A stretch of 64,000 bases of DNA from Isosphaeraceae bacterium (GCA_026004735.1 BPJS01000001.1:1488001-1552000); one strand, 5' to 3'. Shown: positions 8,945 through 18,792, counted from the first letter of the stretch. The notes: generated by a model from the sequence alone, not told the origin. Numbers and translations are program-made.

Positions 8945-11026
8945 ATGACCACTCCCCATGCTGATCGTCCGCCCAACCGCCTGGCCCGTGAGACCAGCCC
9001 GTACCTGCTCCAACACGCATACAATCCGGTGGACTGGTATCCCTGGGGGCCCGAAGCGCTCCAGCGCGCTCGCGACGAGCAGAAGCCGATCTTCCTTTCG
9101 GTCGGCTACTCGGCCTGCCACTGGTGCCATGTGATGGAACGCGAGTCGTTCGAGGATGAGACCATCGCCGCGTTTCTGAACGAACATTTCGTCAACATCA
9201 AGGTCGATCGCGAGGAGCGCCCCGACCTGGACCAGATTTACATGAGCGCCGTCCAGGCGATGACCGGCCGCGGCGGCTGGCCCATGTCCGTCTTCCTCAC
9301 CCCTGATGGCCAGCCGTTCTATGGCGGTACATACTTTCCGCCCCGGGATCGGCACGGCATGCCAGGTTTCCTCCGGGTTCTTCACGCTGTCGCCGACGCT
9401 TGGCGCAGCCGACGGACCGAGCTGGTCCAGTCCGCACAGGAACTTGTCGCTCAGATTGCCGCCACAAGCCAGCTTCCCCCCGGTTCAGGCCCCCTGCCAG
9501 CCGCGATCCTTGACCGGGCCGCACACGCTCTCGGTCGGAGCTTCGACCCGGTCTACGGCGGCTTTGGCGACGCGCCCAAATTCCCCCACCCCATGGACCT
9601 CCGCTTCCTGCTCCGCTACCACGCCCGCACACGCGATCCGGCCGCCCTGGCCATGGTTCGCACCACCCTCGACCACATGGCGCGCGGCGGGATTTACGAC
9701 CACCTCGGCGGCGGTTTCGCCCGCTATTCGACCGACGCCCGCTGGCTCGTCCCCCACTTCGAGAAGATGCTCTACGACAACGCCTTGCTGGCGTCGACCT
9801 ACCTCGACGCCTTCCGCGCGACCGGCGACGCCGAATTCGCTCGCGTCGCCTGCGAAACCATGGATTACGTACGGCAGCGCATGACGGGCGACCTGGGCCA
9901 GGTCTTCGCCACCGAGGACGCGGACAGCGAGGGCGTCGAAGGTAAATACTACGTCTGGAGCCTCTCTGAGATCGAGCAGATCCTCGGCCCTGAGCGAGCC
10001 CGGACGTTTGCCTACGTCTACGGCGTGACTGCCGAAGGCAACTGGGAACACGTCAACATCCTTCACCTGCCCAAGCCGCTCGATCAGGCCGCTGCGGTGC
10101 TCGGTCGGCCGCTCGAGGAGCTGAAGGCCCAGCTCGATGCCGATCGCGCTGCGCTGCTGGCTGTCCGCAACCGACGGGTCCCGCCTGGTCAGGACACCAA
10201 GGCCATCGCCGCCTGGAATGGCCTGATGATCGCCGCCTGGGCTGAGGGTGGCCGTGTCTTGAATGAGCCTCGCTTCCTCGACGCGGCCAGTCGCGCTGCC
10301 TCGTTCGTGCTCGACCATATGACGAACGCCGAAGGCCGCCTCCTCCACGTCTTCAAGGACGGCAACGCTCCGATTCTGGGGTTTGTCGATGACTACGCCT
10401 GCATGATCGACGGGTTAACTCGGCTCTTCGAAACCAGCGGACAGCTCCGCTGGCTTCGAGCGGCCGTCGACTTCGCCGACCAGATGATCGCCCACTTCCA
10501 GGACCCCGACGACGGCGGGTTTTTCTACACGGCCAATGATCACGAGCGGCTGATCGTCCGTACCAAGGACGCCCTCGACAATGCCACCCCGAGCGGCAAC
10601 GCCATGGCCGCCACCGCGTTGGCTCGGCTTGGCACGCTCACCGGCCGCGAGGCGTTCACTCAAGCCGCCTGGGCCGCGCTGGGTTACGCCCGCGCGATCC
10701 TCGAACGCTATCCAACCGCCGCCGGCCAGAGCCTCATCGCCCTCGACTTCTTGCTGGGCGAGCCCCGCCAGATTGCCCTGATCGCGTCCGCTGATCCCCG
10801 TTCGCTTGATTCCGGGCTGCACGCGATCTACCGTCGATTCCTGCCCGGGGCAGTCGTCGCACCAAGCACCGACCCCCCCGCGTCGGAGCGAGTCGAACTG
10901 GTCCCCTGGCTGGCCGACCGGCCTGCCCGCTCCGGGCAGCTTACGGCGTATGTCTGTCGCGGCTACGTCTGCGAATCTCCCGCAGTCGGGCTGGATGCAC
11001 TGGCAACCGTCCTCGATTCGGTCTGA
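8945..11026 (+). CDS. thioredoxin domain-containing protein, DUF255/YyaL family
   Basis: A 693-residue protein of the conserved DUF255 family (YyaL in Bacillus, SPATA20 in animals). The N-terminal thioredoxin-like domain begins [15 protein letters not shown] and carries the redox-type motif ACHWCHVM near residues 57-64. It is followed by a long alpha/alpha-barrel part similar to glycosidase-like six-hairpin folds (for example [33 protein letters not shown]). The length and all landmark motifs fit the family. The biochemical role is not established in the family; a redox or protein-folding function is often suggested. The upstream spacing to the flavin reductase-like gene allows co-transcription. 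Confidence 0.93.
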   Translation: MTTPHADRPPNRLARETSPYLLQHAYNPVDWYPWGPEALQRARDEQKPIFLSVGYSACHWCHVMERESFEDETIAAFLNEHFVNIKVDREERPDLDQIYMSAVQAMTGRGGWPMSVFLTPDGQPFYGGTYFPPRDRHGMPGFLRVLHAVADAWRSRRTELVQSAQELVAQIAATSQLPPGSGPLPAAILDRAAHALGRSFDPVYGGFGDAPKFPHPMDLRFLLRYHARTRDPAALAMVRTTLDHMARGGIYDHLGGGFARYSTDARWLVPHFEKMLYDNALLASTYLDAFRATGDAEFARVACETMDYVRQRMTGDLGQVFATEDADSEGVEGKYYVWSLSEIEQILGPERARTFAYVYGVTAEGNWEHVNILHLPKPLDQAAAVLGRPLEELKAQLDADRAALLAVRNRRVPPGQDTKAIAAWNGLMIAAWAEGGRVLNEPRFLDAASRAASFVLDHMTNAEGRLLHVFKDGNAPILGFVDDYACMIDGLTRLFETSGQLRWLRAAVDFADQMIAHFQDPDDGGFFYTANDHERLIVRTKDALDNATPSGNAMAATALARLGTLTGREAFTQAAWAALGYARAILERYPTAAGQSLIALDFLLGEPRQIALIASADPRSLDSGLHAIYRRFLPGAVVAPSTDPPASERVELVPWLADRPARSGQLTAYVCRGYVCESPAVGLDALATVLDSV

Positions 11027-11266
11027 CCGGCTTTTCCCAGGATCGAGCGCCGAGCGGTCCACGTCGATCCAACCTTCCGGGCCGGGCCGTCATCGCCATT
11101 CTCACTACGCGAGATCGAGGCTCCGAACAGGTTCGTCCGCTCTGCCGGTCGCGACACCCAACAAGCCCTGCGGCGGCGCGATCCCAGGCGGGCCTCTGCT
11201 TGATCGCGGTCGTTGACCCGCCCTAGGATAAATATCAATCCATCTCGTTGCGGAGGGAGATCGGCC

Positions 11267-12589
11267 ATGCGGATCGGGCGTGCTCCGGTGATTCTGATCT
11301 TCGGCTTTGCCCTGGGCGTTGCCGTGCAAGCCGTTCGCACTCACGCCGTCGCACCTCCGGATGAGACGCTCAAGCTTTATGGCCGGTTCGTCGACGCCGT
11401 CGAGCAGGTCGCTGCCAACTATGTACGCGAGGTGAGCCGCGACGAGCTGCTCAACAGCGCATTGCGTGGCATGCTCGCCGAGCTTGACCCCTACAGCTCG
11501 TTCTTCGATGACCCGCAGTGGAAGCAGTTTCAGAAGCAAATCGAAGGCTCGTTCACCGGCATCGGGGTCCAAATTGACTTCGATCGCCGAACCGGCCGCC
11601 CGATGGTCCTAGCGCCGGTCGTCGGATCCCCAGCCTACGCCGCGGGAATCCTGGGCGGCGACCTGATCCTCGAAATCGACGGCGCACCGACCGAGGACTG
11701 GGATCGACAGCGCGTCGTCGACGCCCTAACCGGTCCACCCGGCACCGAAGTCCGGCTCAAGGTCAAGCATCCTGACGTCGAGGAACCCGTCGAATTGACG
11801 ATCCGTCGCGCGGTCATTGCCCTCGATTCGGTCCTCGGCGATCACCGCAAGCCCGAGGACGACACCTGGGACTTCTTTCTCGATCGCGACGCCAAACTCG
11901 CCTATATCCGCATCACCACCTTCGGCGACGACACGGCGGCTGCGCTCCGCCGTGCGCTCCAGGAAATTCAGTCCGAGGGGGCCAAGGGCCTGATCCTGGA
12001 CCTCCGCGACAATCCCGGCGGTCTGCTTTCGGCCGCCGTCGAAATCTCGGAACTGTTCCTCTCGGGCGGACGGATTGTCTCGACCAAGGGCCGGGCCTAT
12101 CCGGAGCGTTCCTACGACGCAAAACCCGGCGACGTCTTCGAGGATCTGCCCATGGTCGTCCTGATCAATGGTCAGTCCGCTTCGGCCTCTGAAATTGTCG
12201 CCTCGGCCCTCCAGGACCACAAACGCGCCACGATTGTCGGCCAGCGTAGCTTCGGCAAGGGAACCGTTCAGGGCATCCTGCCGCTCGAAGAGGGCGATAG
12301 CCGCCTGCGCCTGACCGTCGCCACCTACCACCGCCCCAACGGCCACCCCATCCATCGCTTCAAGAATGCGAGGCCCTCGGATGAGTGGGGCGTCTCGCCC
12401 GACGAGGGAATGGAAGTCCGGCTCACCGACGAACAGTATGTCCGGCGGGTTCTCGATCGTCAGCGTCGCGACCGGATCTCCCGAGCCAACCAGCTCAAGC
12501 CCGAGGACGATACCGAATTGTTTGAAATCGACCCTCAACTGGCCAAGGCCGTCGAGGTCCTCCGGCATAAGATCGACGAGGCGAAGTGA
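11267..12589 (+). CDS. S41 family C-terminal processing peptidase
   Basis: A 440-residue CtpA-like serine protease. The ATG at 11267 is selected because GGAGGG lies seven bases upstream and gives an N-terminal signal or anchor (RAPVILIFGFALGVAVQAV). A PDZ domain covers roughly residues 92-175 (FTGIGVQIDF, SPAYAAGILGGDLILEIDG). The catalytic domain has GLILDLRDNPGG, the nucleophile Ser in NGQSASASEIVA (about 304) and the general-base Lys in SFGKGTVQ (about 330). Such enzymes cleave C-terminal tails of envelope proteins in the periplasm. Its stop codon overlaps the GTG start of tsaD by four bases (GTGA), indicating translational coupling to an otherwise unrelated cytoplasmic gene. Confidence 0.93.
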   Translation: MRIGRAPVILIFGFALGVAVQAVRTHAVAPPDETLKLYGRFVDAVEQVAANYVREVSRDELLNSALRGMLAELDPYSSFFDDPQWKQFQKQIEGSFTGIGVQIDFDRRTGRPMVLAPVVGSPAYAAGILGGDLILEIDGAPTEDWDRQRVVDALTGPPGTEVRLKVKHPDVEEPVELTIRRAVIALDSVLGDHRKPEDDTWDFFLDRDAKLAYIRITTFGDDTAAALRRALQEIQSEGAKGLILDLRDNPGGLLSAAVEISELFLSGGRIVSTKGRAYPERSYDAKPGDVFEDLPMVVLINGQSASASEIVASALQDHKRATIVGQRSFGKGTVQGILPLEEGDSRLRLTVATYHRPNGHPIHRFKNARPSDEWGVSPDEGMEVRLTDEQYVRRVLDRQRRDRISRANQLKPEDDTELFEIDPQLAKAVEVLRHKIDEAK

Positions 12590-13632
12590 CCCGCATCCTC
12601 GCCCTGGAAACGACCTGCGACGAGACCGGCGTGGCCGTGCTCGAGCGAACCGGCGGCCCGGGGTCGGTTCCGCGAATCATGGCCAATATTGTCGCCTCGC
12701 AGCACGACCTGCATCGGCGGTTTCGTGGTGTTGTCCCGGAAATCGCCGCCCGCGCTCATTTACGCGCCTTGCTGCCCGTGATCGAGGAGGCCTTGGCCAG
12801 CTCGCAGACCCGACTCGACCAGGTGGCGGCCATCGCCGTCGCGACACGACCCGGACTGGTCGGCTCGCTGATCGTCGGACTGGCGGCTGCCAAGGGGCTA
12901 GCCCTCGCCCTGGACCGGCCTTTGGTCGCCTACGACCATCTCGAAGGCCATCTGTACGCCGCCCAGATGGCGTTCCCCGACGAGCCACTCTACCCGTGTG
13001 TCGGCCTGGTCATCTCGGGTGGACATACCCACCTCTACGAGTGTGCCAGCCCCCTCGACGCCCGTCTGCTCGGCGGAACCATCGACGACGCGGCCGGCGA
13101 GGCCTTCGACAAGGTCGCCAGCTTGCTCGGGCTTCCCTACCCGGGGGGGCCCGCCATCGAGGTCGCGGCCCGTTCGGGCAACCCGCGCGCGTTCGACTTC
13201 CCCCGCGCCTTGATCCGCGATCCCCGACTGGCCCTGAGCTTCTCCGGGCTAAAAACCGCCGTCCTCTATGCCTTGCGGGATCAGGTCGGCCCGCACCAAG
13301 TCCCGCCCCCAGCCCTCGTCGCCGACCTGGCCGCTAGCTTCCAGGCCGCGGTAGTCGATTGCGTCACGGCCAAATGCCGGCAGGCACTCGACGCGTCCTC
13401 GGCGACCCGCCTTTGCGTCGGCGGCGGGGTCGCGGCCAACGCAGCCCTCCGCGCGGCCCTGGCCGAGATGACCGCCGAGCGTCAGCTACGGCTGGCCATT
13501 CCGCCGATCGAGCTTTGCACCGACAACGCCGCGCTTGGCGGCATCGCCTTCACCAAGCTCGACGCCGGCCTGACCGCACCGCTCAATATCGACGTCCAGC
13601 CAGGCCTGATCCGATCCGGCACCCCAGCCTAG
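12586..13632 (+). CDS. tsaD: tRNA N6-adenosine threonylcarbamoyltransferase
   Basis: TsaD transfers the threonylcarbamoyl group to A37 of tRNAs reading ANN codons, working with TsaB and TsaE. The 348-residue length is standard. Motifs seen are ILALETTCDETGVAV at the N-terminus, the metal-binding HLEGH with His118 and His122, VISGGHTHLY, GGTIDDAAGEAFDKVASLLG, the glycine-rich CVGGGVAANAALR and the C-terminal CTDNAA. The start codon is GTG, overlapping the end of the S41 protease gene by four bases. TsaB and TsaE genes are not in the window. Frame and motifs are complete. Confidence 0.97.
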   Translation: MTRILALETTCDETGVAVLERTGGPGSVPRIMANIVASQHDLHRRFRGVVPEIAARAHLRALLPVIEEALASSQTRLDQVAAIAVATRPGLVGSLIVGLAAAKGLALALDRPLVAYDHLEGHLYAAQMAFPDEPLYPCVGLVISGGHTHLYECASPLDARLLGGTIDDAAGEAFDKVASLLGLPYPGGPAIEVAARSGNPRAFDFPRALIRDPRLALSFSGLKTAVLYALRDQVGPHQVPPPALVADLAASFQAAVVDCVTAKCRQALDASSATRLCVGGGVAANAALRAALAEMTAERQLRLAIPPIELCTDNAALGGIAFTKLDAGLTAPLNIDVQPGLIRSGTPA

Positions 13633-14012
13633 CCGACCCCGGACAATCGGACGCGACTCGGCGGCTCTCGTCGCCTCGAGCCAACACCGGACATCTTGGC
13701 TCAACTTGATTATCTTGCGACTTCAGACGGGCCTTCGCGGGGGCCGTGGCGAGCTTGACCGATAGAGACTCTGCATCTGCTGGAGGTGGCTTCGGCGGGC
13801 CAGCGCAAGAGCCTGAGCTGGTGGAACCGAGGGCCCTGAGGTTCGGCGTTCACGGGGGTGGTGCAACCCGCTCATGGTCGGTCACCTCTCTCTCTTGGTC
13901 GTTTGCGATCCACGCGGTCGATCTGGTTTTCCGACGTTCGGTGTCCACAATCTCCTTACGCGGCGTTTCCGATCCGACGCCACGTTGACGCCTCCGATCA
14001 ACACTCTGACTC
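13633..14012 (+). other. intergenic region without recognised gene
   Basis: About 380 bases between tsaD and the HAD gene. Short open frames cross it on both strands but show no family resemblance and no convincing ribosome-binding sites. The middle (about 13770-13870) is G-rich with short complementary runs such as GGGT and ACCC around 13855, not enough to call a structured RNA. No promoter of clear consensus was found. The HAD gene must be transcribed either from within this stretch or by read-through from tsaD. Confidence 0.5.
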
Positions 14013-14813
14013 ATGAACGCCACGAGCGCCACGCCAAAGCCACATTCGACCTTGCTGGATCTCCGAATCGTACGGGGCTTGATCCTGGACGCGGTGGGGA
14101 CCTTGATCACCCCGTCGCCGTCGGTTGCCGAGGCCTATCGCGCCGCGGCCGCTCGCCAGGGAATCTCGATCGACCCGGATTGCCTCCAGAGACGCTTTAA
14201 CCAGAGCTTCGCCCGCGACGAGATCGACGAACGCCGCGGGCCGCTTTCCACCAGTGAGCAGGTCGAGTGGCGTCGCTGGCGGCGCATCGTCGCCGAGTGC
14301 TTGCCCGAGGTGCCCGACCCCGACCGGGCCTTCCGGGAACTCTGGGCACATTTCGGCCAGCCTGGATCGTGGAGGGTCTTCCCGGACGCCCGCCGCTTGA
14401 TCGAGACCGCGATTCGGCTCGGTCTCGGATTCGTTGTGGCCTCGAACTTCGACGCCCGCCTTCACCGCGTCCTGAAGGGCACGCCCGCCCTGGCCGCTTG
14501 GGCCGATTCGACCGTCATTTCTTCTCAGGTCGGGTTCCGCAAGCCACACCCGGAATTCTACGCAGCGGCCTGCCGTCGTCTGGGGATTCCCGCCGAATCG
14601 GTTCTCCACGTCGGCGACGACCCCATGAACGACGGGGCCGGCGCACGGGCCGCCGGCCTTCAGGCCCTCGTCCTGAACCGTGAAGGACGCGGCGGCACCG
14701 AACGCTTCAATCTTGACGACCTAACCAGGCTGCTCCGCGAGTCCCTAGATTCCTATAAATCGGCCCCGGCTCATCCCGCCGGGAAAAGCTCGGAGGCGAA
14801 CTCCGCCAGATAG
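14013..14813 (+). CDS. HAD-family hydrolase
   Basis: A 266-residue haloacid dehalogenase-like phosphatase. Motif I is LILDAVGTLI: the nucleophile Asp is present but the usual DxD second Asp is Val, as in HDHD3-like members. The cap domain is helical (about residues 40-130). Motif II is in FVVASNFD. Motif III Lys lies in QVGFRKPHPEFY. Motif IV is HVGDDPMND. The enzyme is probably a cytoplasmic phosphatase of unknown substrate; loss of the second motif I Asp may point to a changed acid/base mechanism. No clear Shine-Dalgarno precedes the ATG. The 3' end overlaps the convergent esterase gene by 43 bases. Confidence 0.85.
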   Translation: MNATSATPKPHSTLLDLRIVRGLILDAVGTLITPSPSVAEAYRAAAARQGISIDPDCLQRRFNQSFARDEIDERRGPLSTSEQVEWRRWRRIVAECLPEVPDPDRAFRELWAHFGQPGSWRVFPDARRLIETAIRLGLGFVVASNFDARLHRVLKGTPALAAWADSTVISSQVGFRKPHPEFYAAACRRLGIPAESVLHVGDDPMNDGAGARAAGLQALVLNREGRGGTERFNLDDLTRLLRESLDSYKSAPAHPAGKSSEANSAR

Positions 14814-15958
14814 TCTCGCCAGTTCAGCCATGTGTGGCCGCCCTCGGTCTCCCGATAATCCACGTTCAGGCCGTGGCGTTTGAGCATCTCGACGGTTTTA
14901 CGCGAAGTCTCGACGAGAAAGTCATCCTTGCCGGTGGCGAACCAGACCTTCGGCTGCGGCTCTCGCTGAGCCGCCGAGTCGAGCGCAGCCGCATGCTCCT
15001 GTTCCCATGTCGAGTTCGGCGCCTGACCACCAAAACCACCTGCAATCCCGAATACACCGGAACTGAATACCCCGATCGCACTGAAGTCTTCTGGCTGGCC
15101 GAACGCGATCTCGAGCGTCTGCGCTCCGCCCATCGACAGGCCGGCGATCGCCCGATACGCAGCTCCGTCCCGCACCCGATAAGTCCGCTCGATGTAGGGC
15201 CGAATCTCCTCGCGAAAATCGGTCACAAACTCCGCCATCTGACGCTCAAACGCATTGTCGCCAGGAGGGCCAAAGCGAAACGGCCCCGTGTGCCCGGCAG
15301 GCATGACCACGATCATAGGCCGGACTTTGCCGGCCGCGATGAGATTATCGAGGATCACCCCCGCTCGCCCGACTGTGCTCCACGACGCATCACTGTCGGT
15401 CGCCCCATGCAATAAATACAGGACCGGGTAGCGACCCTCGCCCGACTCGTAACCGGGCGGCGTGTAGACGTGCATCCGCCGGGGCTTGCCCAAAGCTCGT
15501 GAATGGTAATAGACCGAGGCGACCGCCCCGTGCGGAACCTCACGCAAGTCAAAAACCTCGGAACCGGGTACCAGAACGAGACTCCAGGACTGGGAGTTCG
15601 ACTCGCTCGTGGCCGGGTTACGCGGATCGCTGAACGCCAGACCGTCGACCCAAAACTGATAGCGATACGCCCCGGCCGGAACCGGTCCGACCGTGACCGA
15701 CCAGACCTCCTCCTCGCCTTGGGTCAAGTCCACCCCACGTCCCGTCCCCGGCAGGTCACTACTGATCAACCGGGCTGACCTCGCCCCCGGCGCATGAATC
15801 CGAAACGTGATTCGACCGTCGGCCCCGACCTCCGTTGACTCAAACTGCGGCGGCCGAGTTCCTCCCGGCGGCTGAGCCCAGACCCCAGAGCCTCCTGCCA
15901 GACTCGCAATCAGGATCCCGATCCAACGATGTAAACCTCGACCCCCAAAAGCGTTCAT
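14771..15958 (-). CDS. secreted esterase with N-terminal E-set domain
   Basis: A 395-residue alpha/beta hydrolase of the feruloyl/enterochelin esterase group. A signal peptide is visible (LHRWIGILIASLAGGSGVWA, cut before QPPGG). Residues about 38-130 form an early-set Ig-like domain similar to those preceding such esterases (ITFRIHAPGARSARL, AGAYRYQFWVDG). The catalytic domain has YPVLYLLHG, the nucleophile elbow GLSMGG near residue 275, an acid in FATGKDDFLVE and the His in EGGHTWLNW. It is likely periplasmic or secreted and acts on an ester of plant or polysaccharide origin, in keeping with the GH2 enzyme 6 kb away. The exact substrate is not known. Confidence 0.9.
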   Translation of the reverse strand: MNAFGGRGLHRWIGILIASLAGGSGVWAQPPGGTRPPQFESTEVGADGRITFRIHAPGARSARLISSDLPGTGRGVDLTQGEEEVWSVTVGPVPAGAYRYQFWVDGLAFSDPRNPATSESNSQSWSLVLVPGSEVFDLREVPHGAVASVYYHSRALGKPRRMHVYTPPGYESGEGRYPVLYLLHGATDSDASWSTVGRAGVILDNLIAAGKVRPMIVVMPAGHTGPFRFGPPGDNAFERQMAEFVTDFREEIRPYIERTYRVRDGAAYRAIAGLSMGGAQTLEIAFGQPEDFSAIGVFSSGVFGIAGGFGGQAPNSTWEQEHAAALDSAAQREPQPKVWFATGKDDFLVETSRKTVEMLKRHGLNVDYRETEGGHTWLNWRDYLAEFASELFPAG

Positions 15959-16277
15959 AATCGAAACCGACTCCCCTGCGGCCAGGATTCGCGGCGCGAC
16001 GCCACGAGCCTACCGCCCGGACCAGCTCTCCGCCAGCCGTGGCCGCATCTTGGCCAACGCCGCTCAACCGGTTTTTCCCCGGCGGCCGATAAGCCTGGGA
16101 GTGACGCGGACTCGCCTTGCTTGCCCGGCCAGACCGGGTTAGCATCCGGACCGCTCGGCGTCGAACACGGTCGCTGCCTCTCCGCCGTGCTCGTTTGGCC
16201 GTTTTGCGCTCCAACCGCCCCCCGGCTGGAACCTTCCGAGCCGAGGCTCCCTCTCACGGAAGAAAGGGACCGCACCG
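15959..16277. other. divergent promoter region, esterase / lpxD
   Basis: About 319 bases between divergent starts. No open frame here looks like a gene. The only firm element is the purine-rich GGAAGAAAGG before the lpxD GTG. Promoters for both genes should lie here, but no hexamer pair of good quality was found on either strand. Confidence 0.5.
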
Positions 16278-17354
16278 GTGACTGCGACGGTCTCCCAACT
16301 CGCCAGCCTGGTCCGCGGCCGGGTCGTTGGCGACGGCTCGCTCGAGATCCGCGGCGCTCGCCCGCTCGCAGAAGCTGGACCCGGCGACATCACCTTCCTC
16401 GACGACGAGCGCTACGCCAAACAGCTTCGTGGCTCACCGGCTTCGGCGGCCATCATCGGTCCTCATTTCCGCAAATTCGCCGAGCAAAAAGGGATCGCAA
16501 CCATCGAGGTCGACGATCCCTTGAGCGCCTTCCTGGCGATCCGCGAACACCTCAACGGCCCTCGCGCCGCCCGTTGGACCGGGGTCCACCCGCAGGCCTA
16601 CGTGGCTCCCACCGCCCAGCTCGGCCGCGACGTCGCCATCCACCCATTCGCCTACGTCGGCGACGCCGCCGTCATCGGCGATGGTTGTACGCTCTACCCC
16701 GGCGCCGTGGTCGGCGCTCGGTGCGTGCTTGGCACCGGCGTGATCCTTCACCCCCACGTCGTGCTCTACGACGACACCCAGATCGGCGCCCGCACCGAGA
16801 TTCACGCCGGCTCGGTCATCGGCGGCGACGGGTTCGGCTATCGGCTCCAGGACGGCCGACACGTCAAGGTCCCCCAGACTGGCCGGGTCGTCATCGGTGA
16901 GGACGTCGAGATCGGAGCCAACTGCACCATCGACCGCGGCACCTTCGAGGCCACCGAGATCGGCGACGGCTCCAAGATCGACAACCTGGTCATGATCGGC
17001 CACAACAACAAGATCGGCCGCCACAACATCCTGTGCGGCCAAGTTGGAATCGCGGGAAGCTGCAAGACCGGCGATTACGTGGTCATGGCCGGTCAGGCGG
17101 GAATCAAAGACCACGTCGAGATCGGCGATCGCGCCATCGTGGGCGCTCAGGCGGGCGTTCACCGCAACGTCCCGGCAGGCCAACAGGTCCTCGGCTCGCC
17201 GGCCATCCCCATCAAGGAACAGCGCCACATTTTCGCCATGATCGCGCGGCTACCCGACATGCACCGGCAGCTCCGGGAACTTTCGGCCCAGGTCGCCCTG
17301 CTCATGGCCGCGCCGGAGCCGCCTCCGACAACCGTCGACAACGAGGGATATTGA
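16278..17354 (+). CDS. lpxD: UDP-3-O-acylglucosamine N-acyltransferase
   Basis: LpxD adds the second hydroxyacyl chain (from acyl-ACP) to UDP-3-O-acylglucosamine, the third step of lipid A synthesis at the inner face of the cytoplasmic membrane. The 358 residues show the N-terminal uridine-binding domain (VSQLASLVRGRVVGD, ITFLDD), then a left-handed beta-helix of hexapeptide repeats from about residue 105 to 310, containing VIGGDGFGYR, NCTIDRGTFEATEIGDG and the catalytic His242 in MIGHNNKIG, and a C-terminal helix (ARLPDMHRQLRELSAQV). The start is GTG preceded by GGAAGAAAGG. lpxI follows after 30 bases, giving a small lipid A operon. Confidence 0.96.
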   Translation: MTATVSQLASLVRGRVVGDGSLEIRGARPLAEAGPGDITFLDDERYAKQLRGSPASAAIIGPHFRKFAEQKGIATIEVDDPLSAFLAIREHLNGPRAARWTGVHPQAYVAPTAQLGRDVAIHPFAYVGDAAVIGDGCTLYPGAVVGARCVLGTGVILHPHVVLYDDTQIGARTEIHAGSVIGGDGFGYRLQDGRHVKVPQTGRVVIGEDVEIGANCTIDRGTFEATEIGDGSKIDNLVMIGHNNKIGRHNILCGQVGIAGSCKTGDYVVMAGQAGIKDHVEIGDRAIVGAQAGVHRNVPAGQQVLGSPAIPIKEQRHIFAMIARLPDMHRQLRELSAQVALLMAAPEPPPTTVDNEGY

Positions 17355-17384
17355 CTCCCTCGTCATTCTCAGGAGTGAACGCAG

Positions 17385-18251
17385 GTGGAGCGGATCGGGC
17401 TATTAGCCGGCAGCGGGCGATTTCCCATCCTCTTCGCCGAGGCGGCGCGCCGGCAGGGCCTGTCGGTGGCCTGCGTCGGCATCCGTCACGAAGCCAGCGA
17501 CCAGCTCCGCGCCCTCTGCGACCATTTCGAGCTGGTCGGCGTCTCGAAGCTCGGCGGCATGATTCGTGCCTTCAAGCGGCTCGGCGTGCGCCGGATCGTG
17601 ATGGCCGGTAAGGTACATAAGCACGTCATGCATACGCCGTTGCGCTGGCTGCGCTTGATGCCCGACTGGCGGATGGTCCAGTTCTGGTATCGCCGACTTC
17701 GCGACAAGCGCGACGACACGATTCTGCTGGGCGTCATCCGCGAGTTTGAGCGCGACGGGATGACGTTTGCCTCGGCGCTCGATTATTGTCCGGAGTTACT
17801 CGTGAGCCACGGCTATCTGACTCGCCGCCGGCCGACCCCGGCCGAGATGGAGGATGTTCGATTCGGGTGGTTCCTGGCCAAGGAGATGGGCCGGCTCGAC
17901 GTCGGCCAGTCGGTGGCCGTCAAGGAGTGCGCCGCCCTGGCGGTCGAGGCCATCGAGGGGACCGATCGTTGCATTGAACGGGCCGGCCAGCTCTGCAAGG
18001 CCGGGGGCTGGACCCTGGTCAAAGTCGCCAAACCGCAGCAAGACATGCGGTTCGACGTTCCCACGGTCGGGGTCTCAACGATCGAGAACCTGGCCCGGGC
18101 ACGGGCTCGCGTCCTGGCGATCGAGGCGGGAATGACGATCGTCATCGATCAGCCAGACGTGGTCGCCCTGGCCGATAAGTATGGCATCTCGATCGTGGCC
18201 GTCGATGCCGACGAGATGGCACGCCCGGCCGACGATCTCTGCGCTGCCTGA
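17385..18251 (+). CDS. lpxI: UDP-2,3-diacylglucosamine pyrophosphatase LpxI
   Basis: LpxI hydrolyses UDP-2,3-diacylglucosamine to lipid X and UMP, replacing the unrelated LpxH in many bacteria. The 288-residue protein (DUF1009 family) starts at GTG behind AGGAG. Visible signatures are IGLLAGSGRFPILFAEAARRQG, KLGGMIRAFKRLGVRRIVMAGKV, RDDTILLGVIREFERDGM, the central GQSVAVKECAALAVEAIEGTD, where VKECAALAVEAIEGTD matches the family's 'DGTVLAVEAIEGTD' strand, and the C-terminal PTVGVSTIENL...GMTIVIDQPDVVALAD. Length and order are normal. It sits 30 bases after lpxD and is probably in the same transcript. A hairpin follows the stop codon. Confidence 0.95.
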   Translation: MERIGLLAGSGRFPILFAEAARRQGLSVACVGIRHEASDQLRALCDHFELVGVSKLGGMIRAFKRLGVRRIVMAGKVHKHVMHTPLRWLRLMPDWRMVQFWYRRLRDKRDDTILLGVIREFERDGMTFASALDYCPELLVSHGYLTRRRPTPAEMEDVRFGWFLAKEMGRLDVGQSVAVKECAALAVEAIEGTDRCIERAGQLCKAGGWTLVKVAKPQQDMRFDVPTVGVSTIENLARARARVLAIEAGMTIVIDQPDVVALADKYGISIVAVDADEMARPADDLCAA

Positions 18252-18272
18252 GGCTGGCTCGGCACGCCGGCC
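18252..18272 (+). terminator. possible hairpin terminator after lpxI
   Basis: GGCTGGC and GCCGGCC form a seven-pair stem with one G-U pair and a seven-base loop directly after the lpxI stop. The nearest T tract (TTTTT) is about 24 bases further on, so this is a weak intrinsic terminator at best. Confidence 0.35.
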
Positions 18273-18484
18273 CTGCCATCACCTCGGCTGGTCGTTTTTA
18301 CAAACCCGCAGCATCGAACCCGATTCGCCGTCGGCACCCGATTTTTCCTAAAGTTGGGCAGATCCGACCATTAGCGGCCGCCCGCAGAGTCGATCCAGGC
18401 TCTGGCACAAGGTATGCGATCACCGTTGTTGAGCTTGCTTGCTTCGTGCTCAATCGATGGCTGCCTTCTCGGAGTAACGGATCG

Positions 18485-18688
18485 ATGCGGGACCGCGAGA
18501 GTACGCTCCTCTGGATGAAGGACTTGATCGAACACCTCAGCCGCTGCCACGAGCAACTGCAGTGGACCAGCGAAGGCCCGAGCGCAGTCTTCCTGACCGA
18601 GGCGATGAAGGTCGACCTGACCGAGTGCCTGAAACTCTGCGAGACGCTGTCGCCGCCGCGTCGCGACCGACAGGCGGCCATCGCCTGA
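18485..18688 (+). CDS. small hypothetical protein (67 residues)
   Basis: A short frame starting MRDRESTLLWMKDLIEHL, preceded by CGGAG. An in-frame ATG 39 bases upstream is less likely. The sequence looks like a real small protein because it has balanced composition, two amphipathic helices (about 4-24 and 38-55) and two Cys residues (CHEQL, ECLKLCE), and it is not the shadow of another gene. It has no signal peptide or membrane segment. No function is recognised. It lies alone between lpxI and nagB, with a 6-base inverted repeat (TTGAGC/GCTCAA, 18429-18453) upstream. Confidence 0.55.
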   Translation: MRDRESTLLWMKDLIEHLSRCHEQLQWTSEGPSAVFLTEAMKVDLTECLKLCETLSPPRRDRQAAIA

Positions 18689-18792
18689 AGCGGCCGAACC
18701 GTCGCCCGGGTCGTCCGAGGCGGTTAACATGACAAGCTGCTCGGGTTGACCGCGGCCCGGCGGTCCTGGAGACACAAGGTCAGGGAAAGCCT

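Noticed and set aside
13850-13880. GGGTGGTGCAACCC, reminiscent of a T-box element
   Set aside because: No upstream specifier stem or terminator pair, and the next gene is a HAD hydrolase unrelated to amino acid supply.
13746-13988. 80-codon frame after tsaD
   Set aside because: No Shine-Dalgarno, no likeness to known proteins, and low-complexity composition.
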